A DNA stretch of 64,000 nucleotides from NCBI GenBank assembly GCA_011009095.1, contig VTPC01008715.1:143559-207558 (forward strand), read 5' to 3'. The translations under genes and the position numbers were made by a program. Positions 1 to 12,500 of this stretch are shown here, one piece after another; position 1 is the stretch's first letter; each line of letters opens with the position of its first letter. This DNA comes from Ignelater luminosus. Its lineage: Eukaryota > Arthropoda > Insecta > Coleoptera > Elateridae. Below the pieces are notes generated by a model. The model searched no databases. It was given only the letters and a program-made list of their open reading frames with translations, and was not told where the DNA came from.

Positions 1-3000
1 CTACAATTTGCGCGGCAGTAAACATGAAAACTGTAGGCTTACGATCGATGCCCAATATATTAAACAATTTCTTAAGATCGTCTTTAAAGTTGTTTTCACC
101 ATATCCTCTACAAAGGGAGATTTCAAACATTTCACAACCAGCCGTAAAAGCTGCCAAACGAGTTAAACTGCCTTTTCCACTACCTCCGACACCAACTATC
201 ATAACATGACCTTTTAGCAAACGTAGTCCACGATGTATTCGCGTTAAATGTTCCAAAGCGTCATCGAAAAGCACTATATTCATCTTCTCGTTACGTTCAT
301 TATACTCGTCAAGAATTTCTTGAAATAAAAAGTAAATTGCTTCGTAATCTAAAAGATCTTCATAGTAGCGAACTTCCTCTTCGTTAGCTGCATTTCTGTA
401 ATCTCCATATAGTAATGGGTCTCTCATAACATACTCTAAAATGTCAACCTTTTCTTCTTGCTGGTGCTCACCCGCAGTTGATCCTTCATCGAGTTCATCT
501 TGTGTGGCTTGCTGCGAGGGAAAATATTTACTCACTTGTTCAATCATGTGGTTTTTCATTAAATTTTGATCATCTTCATTAATAAGTCGATCGCATATAA
601 CTCTGGTAAATTCATTTCTCCATACCCTTACCATAAGATGGACGGCATTATAATGCATAGGATGTATTATGCATAAACCAGATACTATTCGAGATAAATC
701 TCGCATGTTAAATATATAATGAAACTTACTTGGAGTTGGAGGAAGTTCTGCGATTATAGAATTGTATAAATTCAACGTCATTGTTATGAGAATTGAAGCT
801 ATTTGTACCTCTTCATTAAAGATTTCTAAGTGACCAGACAGAATGGATGAGTAAACATGAAGAAGAGTCGAATCAGAAGGAAACACCAAATTAAACACAG
901 CAAACATAGACATAAATCTCTGATCAACTTCATTTCTACCACCACCGGCTACTCCCATGGCGGCAAAATAGCTTATATCTCTCAAGTTCTTCCAGTTTAA
1001 ATCTTTACCGCGATCATAAAAACCACCTTTCTCGAAAAGAAGTTTTAGTAAAGCTATCGGTTGCTGTGTGCCGTAGTCGTCTACTTGTGGCATGTTCAGG
1101 TCATCTATAAAGCAAATTAATTTTTTTCCCATCGGAGGTCCATAAATATCCTTGGTGCGTTTTTCAACCGAAGATTCCAAATTTCTTTGCACATCCATCG
1201 ATGATGTTCGGGAAGAAAAGTTGATATTTAGTATTATGTATGCTTCAGGATTTAACTGTCTTAGAAAGTCTTGTATTATTGCCGTTTTCGATGTTCCTGT
1301 CTCACCTACTAAAATAACAGGACGTTTAACTTCGTTCATTAATTTCAGTACGTAAGTTATTCTACATGTATCTACAGTTGGCACTAGAATTTCTGTAAAT
1401 CTTCTTTCTCTGTCATGAACATATTTAGGTACTAGCCATTCCCATGCAACCCAACAATTTTCTTTAATATCCAAATAATAATCGTATATCATGGCAAAGC
1501 TAGTTGGTAACTGACGTATTTCTGCTCTGCTTTCATTCGAATCTTGAACTGTCATTAAGGCACATTGTTTTTTTACGAACATGTCGAATTCTACTCTGCT
1601 GGCAGCAACTAACGACGCACCAAGCGAGTTATATACTGCATGTAGAAATATACCTTCTATAAAGCTTTCGTCAATTTCAGCTTCGGGATCGCGAGAATCT
1701 TCAATCGGTTGGGGATACATTGAATCAATCATAAAACATAACTGCATTACCATATTTAAGCCTGTTTGTGGTATAACAGTTTTTAGCGGAGTAACTTGTT
1801 GCGTACCTATCGTGCCTGAGATTATGTAGGCTATAGTACCAGGTACGTATGCTTCATAAAATTTCTGAAACGCTTCCTGTTCAGGAGGATATGTGCGCGA
1901 CTTTAGCCATTTATCCCAGTAGGGTTGGAAACCTAGGTTTTTGGGATCGACGTATACCATACCCGCTCTCGAGACCGTAGCGGGAGATGCGTATGCGAGG
2001 TCTCCCACTTCAAAAAGCAAAGCACATGTAGGTTGCAGAAGTCTTATACGCTCACCATTCGCAAGTGTGAGTAGTTTATTATCATCCATCACCGAATTCA
2101 TATTTTCAATCCAAAGTGCGTCGACATCCCCATCAAATAAAATATACTTCCTTTCTGCTTTTTCTGTAGGTTTATTGATATCTCGAAATATATTAGATAA
2201 GAGACCATCTGTCCAATCACGCGTTAATGGGTCCAAAATTCCATACAATTCAATAACAGAACATGCTTTGGGATTTAAAGTATAAAGCCTTGTAGGTAAA
2301 TTCATAAGAGTTTGTGCACGACATAAAGTTTGAATAACAACAGTTTTTCCTCCACCCGTTGGTCCTACTAACATTGTAGAATGCCGAGTCATCATTGTTT
2401 CGTACATTTGTACTACTTTATCAACTTGTATTGGTAACACAATATAACCTTGACTTACCAAGGTCTTTTCCACGGCAGCGTTAAAATCAGGGTAACCTAC
2501 TCTAGGACAATCTAATCCGGGAAATAAATCTTGAATAAGCCCTAAAAACAATGGAACGTCATCAAATACAAACTTAGGATAATTCATGTCTCGTAGAGCT
2601 CTCATTAGAACCAAAGTTTCGGAAATATCTGGAGATGCTCTTTTTAAGACTCCTGCCATACGCAGCACCGCATTTAAAGCTCTTAAACCCCAATCGTAAT
2701 GAAATTGCTTTGATAGCTGTTCACGTGCCAATTTATACAGTACCGTCATTTTTTTGGCTAAAACTTTAGCTTTTAAGAAACCATCGGAAAACAGTGATAT
2801 TAAACAAATCATTTCTAGATCCGGTAAGATACAAACAACTGGCCTAAATAAAGCTTTCACAGATTCGGGTAGTTCTGTCCTTCCAGCATAACCAGGATTC
2901 ATGGTGATAAATATACCCACTTTTGGATCTAACTCGATTTCAACCCCTTCGAAATTAAAACGTTTGAGCTTCATTACTAAAGCACTTCTAATAGTTTGCA

Positions 3001-6000
3001 ATTGCGTCGATATAACAGATAACACAGATATATCTATTCTATTAAATTCATCAAAGCAACCCCAAGCTCCACACTGAGCTAAACCAGCTAAAGTCGTTCC
3101 TATAGCTTTGAAATCCATTCCTTCTCCGCAGTTAGTCACTATACAAAGTAAAGCCATTGCTTTTGCCAAATCTTTTGTCGTTTCAGTTTTTCCCGTACCT
3201 GCAGGTCCGGCAGGAGCACCTCCAAGATGCATTATTAAAGCTTGTGTTATTGTCAAATAAATTCTATCCGTTAGAGGAGTTATAACCAGCCTTCCATTTA
3301 AACCCATATATTCATAACCATATTCAAAAGATCCAGTACACTGTCGTACCCATAAATTATCTAAATGATTAACCCAATAAAACCGCAGTTGACTTTCCCA
3401 TTCGAATTCTTGGGCGTCGGTTACGCTGTCTCTAACAAATCCTTCTACAATATCTCTAGCATGAACTTCGATAGTTGCCACGGTCTTAAACTTCGATCGA
3501 TCATTTGGTGTAAGCTCTCCCCTTACAGTGAATACAATGTCATCTAACTGTTTATTCAATTGTTCAAGGTATTCTTTCATAGCTCGTTTGTTTCCTTTCT
3601 TTATCTTCGCAAATACATTTTCTACCTCAGCTGTCCACCAAACTTGGTTACCAGCCAAGCAAACCATGCCTTGATAATCCATCATCCATTCCGTTCGAGG
3701 TCTCTGTTTATCTTTACCATAATAATAAATTGCTGATTTTGAAATGAATCGATTCGAACGGCGCATTTCATTTAAAACATCATTCATCCAATCTTCAACT
3801 TTTCCTTCGGTGAAAACATTATTACGAAAGTCCATAACTTCTCCTTCCGTTGAAATCATTGCAGTGGCAATCATGCGATCATCACTATCGGGTCCCATAC
3901 GCAAAGACTTAATGTTATCAAACATCTTGACCATATGCTCCTGCACGACGGTTGGATCACTACTTCCCAATATGGAAAGCAATTCATCTGTAGATATAAA
4001 GTAAAAACGCGGAAAACGTCTACGTTTAGAATCCAAATAATCGTTTAATGACTTCTGGCATCTTTCTAAACCATTTCCGAGTCCCTGAAACTCGATTAGT
4101 CGGCCTGACGCACCGCAACATTCTAATACGTTTGGTTTTTTCGCGGTGTCTACCATTATTCTCCTAAATGCCTTGTCAATATCATCGAATTTCTTTGCTT
4201 CATCTGGCAGTTGTGCACGAATATCACCTCCTACAAATATTCCTTCCAAGTACAACCATTTGCGTTGAACAGAAAGCCATTCGTCAATAACTTCTCCTAT
4301 ATTAGATAAATTTTTTTCCCATTTTTGAACTTGAGAAAGAAATGGTCCAACAAATTGAGAACCCGCCATGCTTTGTAAATTCATAGAATTATCTTCTAAA
4401 ACTTGCATGATTTCTGCGGTATCTCCCAATATAAAACCCCTATCTTCAGTGCCTTTCATGTGCTTGTGGAGGGTAAAAGCCATTACATTCCAAATTTCTA
4501 CAATATCCCTCACTCCTTTTTCAATACTTAATTCCTTTATAGCATTATTGATAATCTCTTCTGCAATATCTTGGTATCTGTGTAGCTCCATCGCAAACAT
4601 GTTATCCAAGGTAAATCTTTCAGGCGACATATCAAAGAATTGTCCAGTTTTTGTCATAAGTTCCCGCCAGTGACGCTCTCTTAAAGCTTCATTCTTTAGA
4701 GCAACCATAAGAGGAACGACGTTTTTAAATTGCTTCATTTTTAAATCTAGCATCTGTCCCACGGGGTATTGTCTAGTATTTTTAGGAAGTTTTCTAAAAT
4801 CTTTCATAAAATTCTCGATACCATCAACTAAAGCTTGAGGATTTAAATTTGACCATAATGTTCGACCCCAAACATCTCTAGCTTGCTTTTGTGCTTTGTA
4901 GACTTTATAAATTGATTCCATTGCTACATAATCTCCTTTAGCTCGTAAATATTCTGAATAGTCCGCTAAAGGTACATCAAATAACATTTCTGCATTCATT
5001 AGGTCTTGTCTGCGAAGTTCTAACTCATCGAAAATCTTTCCATATTCTTCCATAAGTTTTAGACCCGAATCTAAATCTTCGCCTACTGCGCCAGGACCAT
5101 CGTTATCAAATTTTCTTATAAATTCAGCAAGAATTCCGCAAAACTCTGCTATTTCCGATAAAGTAATTTGGGCAAATCTATCTTTTGTAGATTCAAGAGT
5201 TTGTGTTCTATATATAGCAGAGAGGTACAGTGCTTTCCAATCTTTCTGTAATTGATAAGACATTTCTTCATCTTCCGGACTAAATGGTATTTCATGCTGT
5301 CTTAAGGTTTGATAAGTCTCTTGATAGCTTAAATACTCTAATTCAGCAGAAATATTCATCCGAAGAATTGTAGATATGGCTTGCATAATTGCTTTAAACA
5401 GTTCAAGTCCTTTGATAGTTTGATTAACGATAGTTCTCAATTCGTCAATAGTCTCTTTCAAATCTAACATTTTCTGTTTGGTGGAACTAGCTAATTTGTC
5501 TCCTAAAGTTAATTTCCATTGTTGTGAATGATCGCATATAGCATTTAAGAGTGGTCTTAAATTTAAACGAATGCAACCAATATCTATGTAATCAGAATGT
5601 TGTTGTAGATCGTCAATAATATTAGCATAAAATATGAACTTTTCGTCATATTTAGCCAGAACAGAGTTTTTAGCGATAAATCGGTTGCACGTTGCATCCT
5701 TGTCAAAATTCCATAAATTTCTATATCGTTTCCATCTTTGTAAGTATTTATGTACTTCAAGAATAGATTTGTGCGCAGTGTCTTGTAATTTTGCAATAAT
5801 CTCGTTGATCTCTGGTACTGGCATGATATCGTCGTAGAACGAGAACGTAAAATATTCATCTGTATTTTCAATTTTTTGTGGTTCACACAGCAAACAAGTC
5901 GTGTTCATCCATCGCGGAAACGACTTCAATCTACTTAGAAAATCTTTAATGCTGCGCAAAATAGTGTTGTAAATTTCTGTAGGGGTAGGACTTAGAATAA

Positions 6001-6535
6001 CATCTGGTACAGCTAAAAGAGCGTCTACTTGAAACAAAACATTTTTCTTTATCATGTGATCGTTAAACTTGGTTAAATTGCCGATGGTCATCTTTATGAG
6101 ACCTTCATAAATCTTATATTCCCAATAAGCATAGTAATGATACATCAAAGGAGAATTGCCAGTATTGGTTTCTAACACAAGACTTTCCAATTTCATAAGT
6201 ATTGGACCAAAAGTTTCATACAGTTTCACTAATTGGCACACGCGTTCAGTTCGGTTAACGCTCATCTCGGCAAAGAAGTCTTTACAGGGTAATCTTGTCG
6301 AGTTTTCAGAAAGAGGTACAAAATGAAAGAGGTTGTAGCCCGTTAAGGTTTTTATCCTGTTTGCTAGATCCAATTCAACGTGTTGTAGTTGAGCGACCAA
6401 GGACATCAAGTTTTTTATAATCGCCTGACAGCTTGCTGCATATTCTTTAATACCAAGGGAAGACCACATTATTCTTGTAAGACCAGGTTGTATGTTTATT
6501 TCAACTTCTCTCAGGTGATTTCTTAAAAAGTTTAA
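1..6535 (-). CDS. DNAH10: DNAH10 exon 16: late tail, linker and AAA1-AAA4 in one uninterrupted exon
   Basis: A single exon of at least 6,535 bp, open throughout on the minus strand. The acceptor is TTTTTCAG ending at 6536 and the incoming phase is 0, after the codons for SVPL in exon 15. In order it encodes the end of the tail, the linker (roughly plus-strand 5.5 to 3.4 kb), AAA1 with Walker A near 3208-3185 and Walker B FDEFNR near 3060-3043, AAA2 (P-loop near 2365), AAA3 (near 1306) and the start of AAA4 (near 193). All four P-loop lysines are intact and I saw no frameshift, so this is a functional gene and not a processed copy. The lack of introns over ~2,180 codons contrasts with 15 introns in the first third. 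Confidence 0.92.
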
Positions 6536-9500
6536 CTGAAAAATCATGTTATTGAAATTACTGTGAAGAATTATACCTATAATATTTGTGTCTAATAATA
6601 TGCAGGGCCGACGGGTGCATATTAGGGTGGGCCGAAAAAAATCAAAATTTTTTTCAGGTCGTAATACCGCCGAAAAGTTGCAAATTGAGGAGACTAAAAA
6701 GGGGCAAAAAAAGAAATAAAATCGGTTTATATCTTCCGGTCGCGCATGTGCTCTACAGTTTGCCGAAACTTGGAAAAATTCACATTTTTACGATAATTTT
6801 GAACATTTTTAAATTAGCCTCTTCCTCTTCTCGAATGTAATAGTTCGAATTCTTATGTATTAGAACCACCTAAAATAATGTTTAAATATTATTTAAATCC
6901 GTCAACATCTTCCGGTAGCGCATTGTCTTCAAAGTTAATGAAAAGTCACTTTGAATATGTGATTTAATCTCATCGTCACTGATATCTTTTAATAATGGGG
7001 GAGAAGATAAATTACAGTACATCCAGTTAATTATTTCCGAGTAGTTTTGAGCCTTGAAATTGAATTTTGGCGGCATGAATGTTCTGATAGTTGTTCTCTT
7101 TTGATCTAACTGTCTCGCTTTTAGAATTTGTCGAAATCCTAGCTCTCTTATGTGTTTTGTATTATCTTGTGTCGTGGCTAACATTAAATGTTCTAGATGA
7201 GCAAAAAAGCCATTTCGTTCGATCACAGGGTCGACAATATTACGTAAGTCTTCAGGCAGGTACCTTGAAGATTGTATTGATTGGTACACAAGTTTTGGTC
7301 CGTCTGTAAAGTAGTTACTTGTTTTAATACTAAACCACATTGGCATGTATGACTTCAAAATAAATACAACTATTTCCTGAAGTTCAGGTGTGGGACTTTC
7401 TTCACTTCAGTGCAATCTGAGAGTTCGATTTGCTGTTGTCAACCACCTCGAGTGTGACAAGAGACCAAGATCTCGTACAGCCAAATCTTCTTTACAGTTT
7501 CCTTGCTTTATTGCCATGGAAATATCAAGTAGATATTGCTGATCCTTACTTTAGTATATTTCTGTGTATTGTAGGGATCTGACAGCCAATACTCTTGAAC
7601 CGAATCACTGGACGTGTTTCGCAGCTACTTAGCTTTTCATCGATTGGCCCTCTCAAAGATTTCAGACTCGTTGATTTACCGTCTAGGTATTGAAACAGAT
7701 GCCGGAATGGCAGTTCATTGAAATGGAAAAGGCAAACTGTCCATTGTAACGGTTTCCCCAAATGTATTTCGATTTGGCGAATCAGACCGTTTTTCCAAAC
7801 TGTATTAACAGCAGTGCCATCACATCCTATGACAACTAATTGTACCAAATATAGGGCAATCAAATACCTGTCTTGTGATGATTTTCTGAGGTACAGCCAT
7901 AGTATATCACCGTTAAGTCACAAAGTTACACAAAAATGTCATAACACAAAACCAACATTGAAATAAATGCAAATGCCAAAATAATAACTGTAAGAGCGAA
8001 CGAAACACACATCAAACACGAGGAATAAGTGCAGACTGACAGAAGTGGTAGGTGCGCGGAGCGTCGTAGTCATTGACCCGAGCAAGTTACGACGAGCGCG
8101 AGAATCTGTTAGATTTGACACCTGTTACGCAAGCGGAAGACCTTAACCGATTAGAACCATTCTTTTTTCTAAATCATTATCGGTTCGAGTAAGAGTCGAC
8201 TAGAGCTATTACATTTAAATATTGACAAGTTAAGTAAGATAAAAAATTATCGTAAAAATATAAATTTTTTCCAAATTTCGGCAAACATACATGAGCGACC
8301 GGAAGATATAAACCGATTTTTTTTACCCCTTTTTAGTCTCCTCAATTCGCAAAAAAATTGAATTTTTTTCGGCCCACCGTAGTGCATATGAGCTGCCTTT
8401 TTAAAGCAAACTCTAAAGACCGCCCCTTTTGTTTTCTATAAATGATCATTGGAAGACCCCTCGGATTTTAAAAAAAGAAATGTGTATCCCCCCCCCGGAC
8501 TCAATCAAAATGATGCCCTTTTATAAGCCAAATTCCCCATCTTTGACCAGCAGTCCTTGTGCAGTGAACAACTGCTAGAAAGAAGCTCCATCACGATTTA
8601 TCTCAATCACTCTAGGGGAACACCCAAGCTGTTAGCTAGTAGACCATAACCCAATTTTGTGTCTAGGAATGAAAATAAAAGCGAGCTCTGTGTAGTGACT
8701 TTTCAGATGAGAAAGGAACGAAAACTTTGTTTATCTACCAAAGTAGGAATAATGAGTATTTGGATTAAAAATAGACACAGATAGCACCTAAAAAATTCTA
8801 TACATGTATATGACAAGAAATAGCTCTAAGTAATACATCCTCATGAACCTCATAAATATAAGTACATGTTTGACAAAGAGAAATATTTCATAATCTGCTT
8901 ACCAATGGAACGGACAGTGTTTGAACCACACCATTATATCTGTTCACCATTTCTTTCACTATTTCTACATTTGCATGTATGCTGTCTTTCTGCATTGCTA
9001 CTAAAGTGATTTCCTGTGGCAAAATAAAACCCAAATGTTCTAGCAGTTCAGCTCCAGCAATGCAGTCGTATATTTTATTATCAAAATTTAGAGCAAAGTG
9101 AACATTGTGTTCGGACATAATATTAGTGCCCATTAACTCATGCCAAGTTAATGTCTTCTTCGACTTCAGCTTCTCCAAGAAATTATTTGTAGGTTTGGTA
9201 GTAACTAACCATTTCATTGTTTGCCCAACTGTGGTCAATTTTATACCTGAAAGATTTCATAAGTATATTCTTGGCTAACGTTCCATTTATTTATTTATTT
9301 ATTTATTTTGCTCGACATTTCTGCATTATTTAAAAAAATGTATAAGCATATTTCATGCATAAAAATTACGATGAAGATTTAAATGTTTGTGTGTATTTAC
9401 AAGAGTTGCCTATGAGCATAAAAAGAGTATTTCTTTTAAATTTGATTAACAACAGAAATGGGACAATCAAGAATTTAATGGCGGTATCATTTTGATTCTG

Positions 9501-12500
9501 GTAAATTTTGATTTCTTCGCTACCTACATCATGCGTTTGGAAATAAATTTAAATCAAAGGAAACATGCAATGTCAAGTTTAAAACATTGAAATTTAACTT
9601 TTTTAAGCATTCAAAAGCGCCAAATGGCTATGGCAATAGAGTAACATCAGGAATTATTAAACTGGATTTGAACACTAGTAAGTACTGCACTTGTTATCAA
9701 AATGTGCATTTTTTAGATCCCTCTGTAATGGTATGTTTTACATCTGTATAACTAACTTCAATATTAAACAAATAGAATGAAAAATGAATGCAAAGTCTAT
9801 AATATTTGCTCATAAATTGAGTTGTTTTTGAATATTATGTTTCTGGAAGATCGTTCGCATACTTACAGTGTGGAAGAAATAATGGAAGTATGCGAAAATC
9901 AATTTTTTTTCTATTACCAGGTGGCGTTGGTGAAGCTACCATACAGTTTTTGTTTACATAGCACTACTTTATTTTGATGTACTCATCTGAAAACATTTAC
10001 TTTTTTCAACGAACTCCGAAGGAGTCGTTACTGAATTTGCGAAGTCTGTCTGTCTGTATGTATGTCCGTATTTTTTGTCAAATTCTGAAATTTTGACTTC
10101 AGATCTGGATACTACATCAAAAACTAAAGACAACGTGGTATCTTCGTTTTTTGATAACTCTTCGGGAATATGGTCAAAATGGCGGCCGAAAATTGGAAAA
10201 TTTTTAAGATTTTTTTTTACTTTAGAATCGTATTCTACATCAAAAAAATATGGCAAACGTATACTTTTAGTTTTTTGATATCACCTCGGGAACATAGTCA
10301 AAATGGCTGCCGAAGTCTGAAAAAAGTGACAAAACGGAGTTTGTTGTGGTTATGCTTTGCATTCCCAGATGCTTTCTTCTCAATGATATGCTACTTATCT
10401 AGATTTCTTCCTATGGCTCCGAGAAACTATAATTAAAATATTCAAACCTAGTAACATTCACTTTATGAGAAGAATTGACTCATTAACTGCCACAAGGTAA
10501 CTAGATAAAAATCCAATAAGTTTAACAAAGTTACTGCAAAACACTCAAAATAACAAGTTGATTATAGAAGGTCGTACAACGAAGGTGGATGTGATATACA
10601 TATTGCACGAGAACGATATTTGGGCACAGCGTCGAAGGTAGAGTGTTCCAACCATTCGAATCAAGATCGGTAGCTTTTATTATTGAACTTGAGTGAGGCA
10701 CTAGATATAGCTTAGTTTGCAGATAAATAATCAATAGAAAAGCAGCTGCACCCCAAACTGTATTTTTTGTCTCATCCAATCAGAAGAGCAGCTAATCTGC
10801 ATACGGAGTTGCGTTTAGCCACTTTTGAAGTTATGACATTATGGAATCGCTTAGATTTAGGTTAAAGGTTATGCTGTTATTAATTCCTGATATTACAGTA
10901 TCTTTTCTATTCATTTTTGCCATGATTTAAATTTCTAGATACATTTATATTCGTAGTCAATAATTTACTTGACTTTAAAATAGTAAGTTCGTTACCTTTA
11001 GGTGTAGGTTTCACGGCTTCGTCGCCGTTTTTAGTGACCGTTGATTCGTGTTGGATTGTTGGTCTGTGTATAGCAATATTTTTTAAAAGCCTAGAAACTA
11101 AAACAGCTACATTCAGTATTTAAAGATGGATACCTTCATTCAGTTAGTATGTGTAGAGGGTCGTAATACTCCCGATTATCATTGTTACTTACATTAGAAA
11201 ACTTATACGTAATTATAATTAATTACCTTTCTTTCTAAATAACACATTAGAAACTTTTAGAATGTTCATCTTCATGGTAGAATCTATTATGGGCACTGTT
11301 TCGTTAATCCACTGCTCGTATTTAGTTTTTTCAAAAGCTTTCAAAGCCTTTGCGCATGTTAAATAATTTTGAAATGCATCCTTTTTCAGACTGCAAGTAT
11401 TGAGTTCTTCAACGGTTTGAAATTTCAAAATTGGCCTTTTCAAGCGGTAAAATAATAATCGCGCCCAATAGATTGCTCCACCATGGGGAGGCAAATGTCT
11501 GCACAAAATTGGATGTCTTCTGTTTCGCTAAATAAACAAAACAGTAAAACATTAAAAACAGAAATCTATTCTAACACAACACAAAAACTTACCATAAATA
11601 CGTTTTCTACCATTGAAACTTCCTGTATAAACTGATCCAATATTACTTCGAATTTTTTCAGTAATTGATCTCGAATGACTTCCCTTGTTTCCAAGTTCAT
11701 AAATTTAAGAAGCACGTCCAGTGCTTTTTCTGCCAATCTAAAAGTAGTTTTGGAAAAATATAAGATGACTAATTGAATAATTTCTTGATTATGTGTATTC
11801 AATCATTGAGTACACACCTCAAAGCTTTAAAACTCTGATCTATAAAGGCAACAGCTTCTCTTTCTAAAACTCTAACTTCTTTGTTGAACGAACCCATCAC
11901 TGCATCCCAGTTTTCTTTATGGCTTTCTTTGAATATATCAAAATCTACATTCTCAATTAATGTAACTAAATTTTCAACTCTTCTGGTAACTTGATCAACC
12001 TTTTGGGGATCGTTTACAATTGCTTTCAGTTCTGGGCCGAATATATTATTAAAATGATAAATTACCTAGAAACAATTTGAATTTGTAAATTGTAATTATT
12101 TCATAACTGTATGCAAGGTGTCCCAAAAAATGCTAAACACCCATGTTTCTTCTTTTGATTTGCTGGCGTACTCGCGTGAAGTACAACTATCATTTTTGCA
12201 CTTTGGCTAGTTTTAGTTGAGAGCTACAGATACTGCAAACAAGAAGTGAAATCCTATTTACACCGATACCATCTAGGAAATTCGTAACTTTTTAACATTT
12301 TCATGTAGATTTTACAGGAAGTAATAATTTGCCTGTAGGTATTACAATAAAATTTATAGACCATTTTACCAAAAGAGTTAATCAACAATAAAAATTATTA
12401 TTTGTTGATATTTAATAAGAGGCAAACAAGAATTGGAATCGTCAGCTCCTTATCAACTGGAGTAAGATAGAATGAGTCACTTTCCACAATTTTCACAAAA

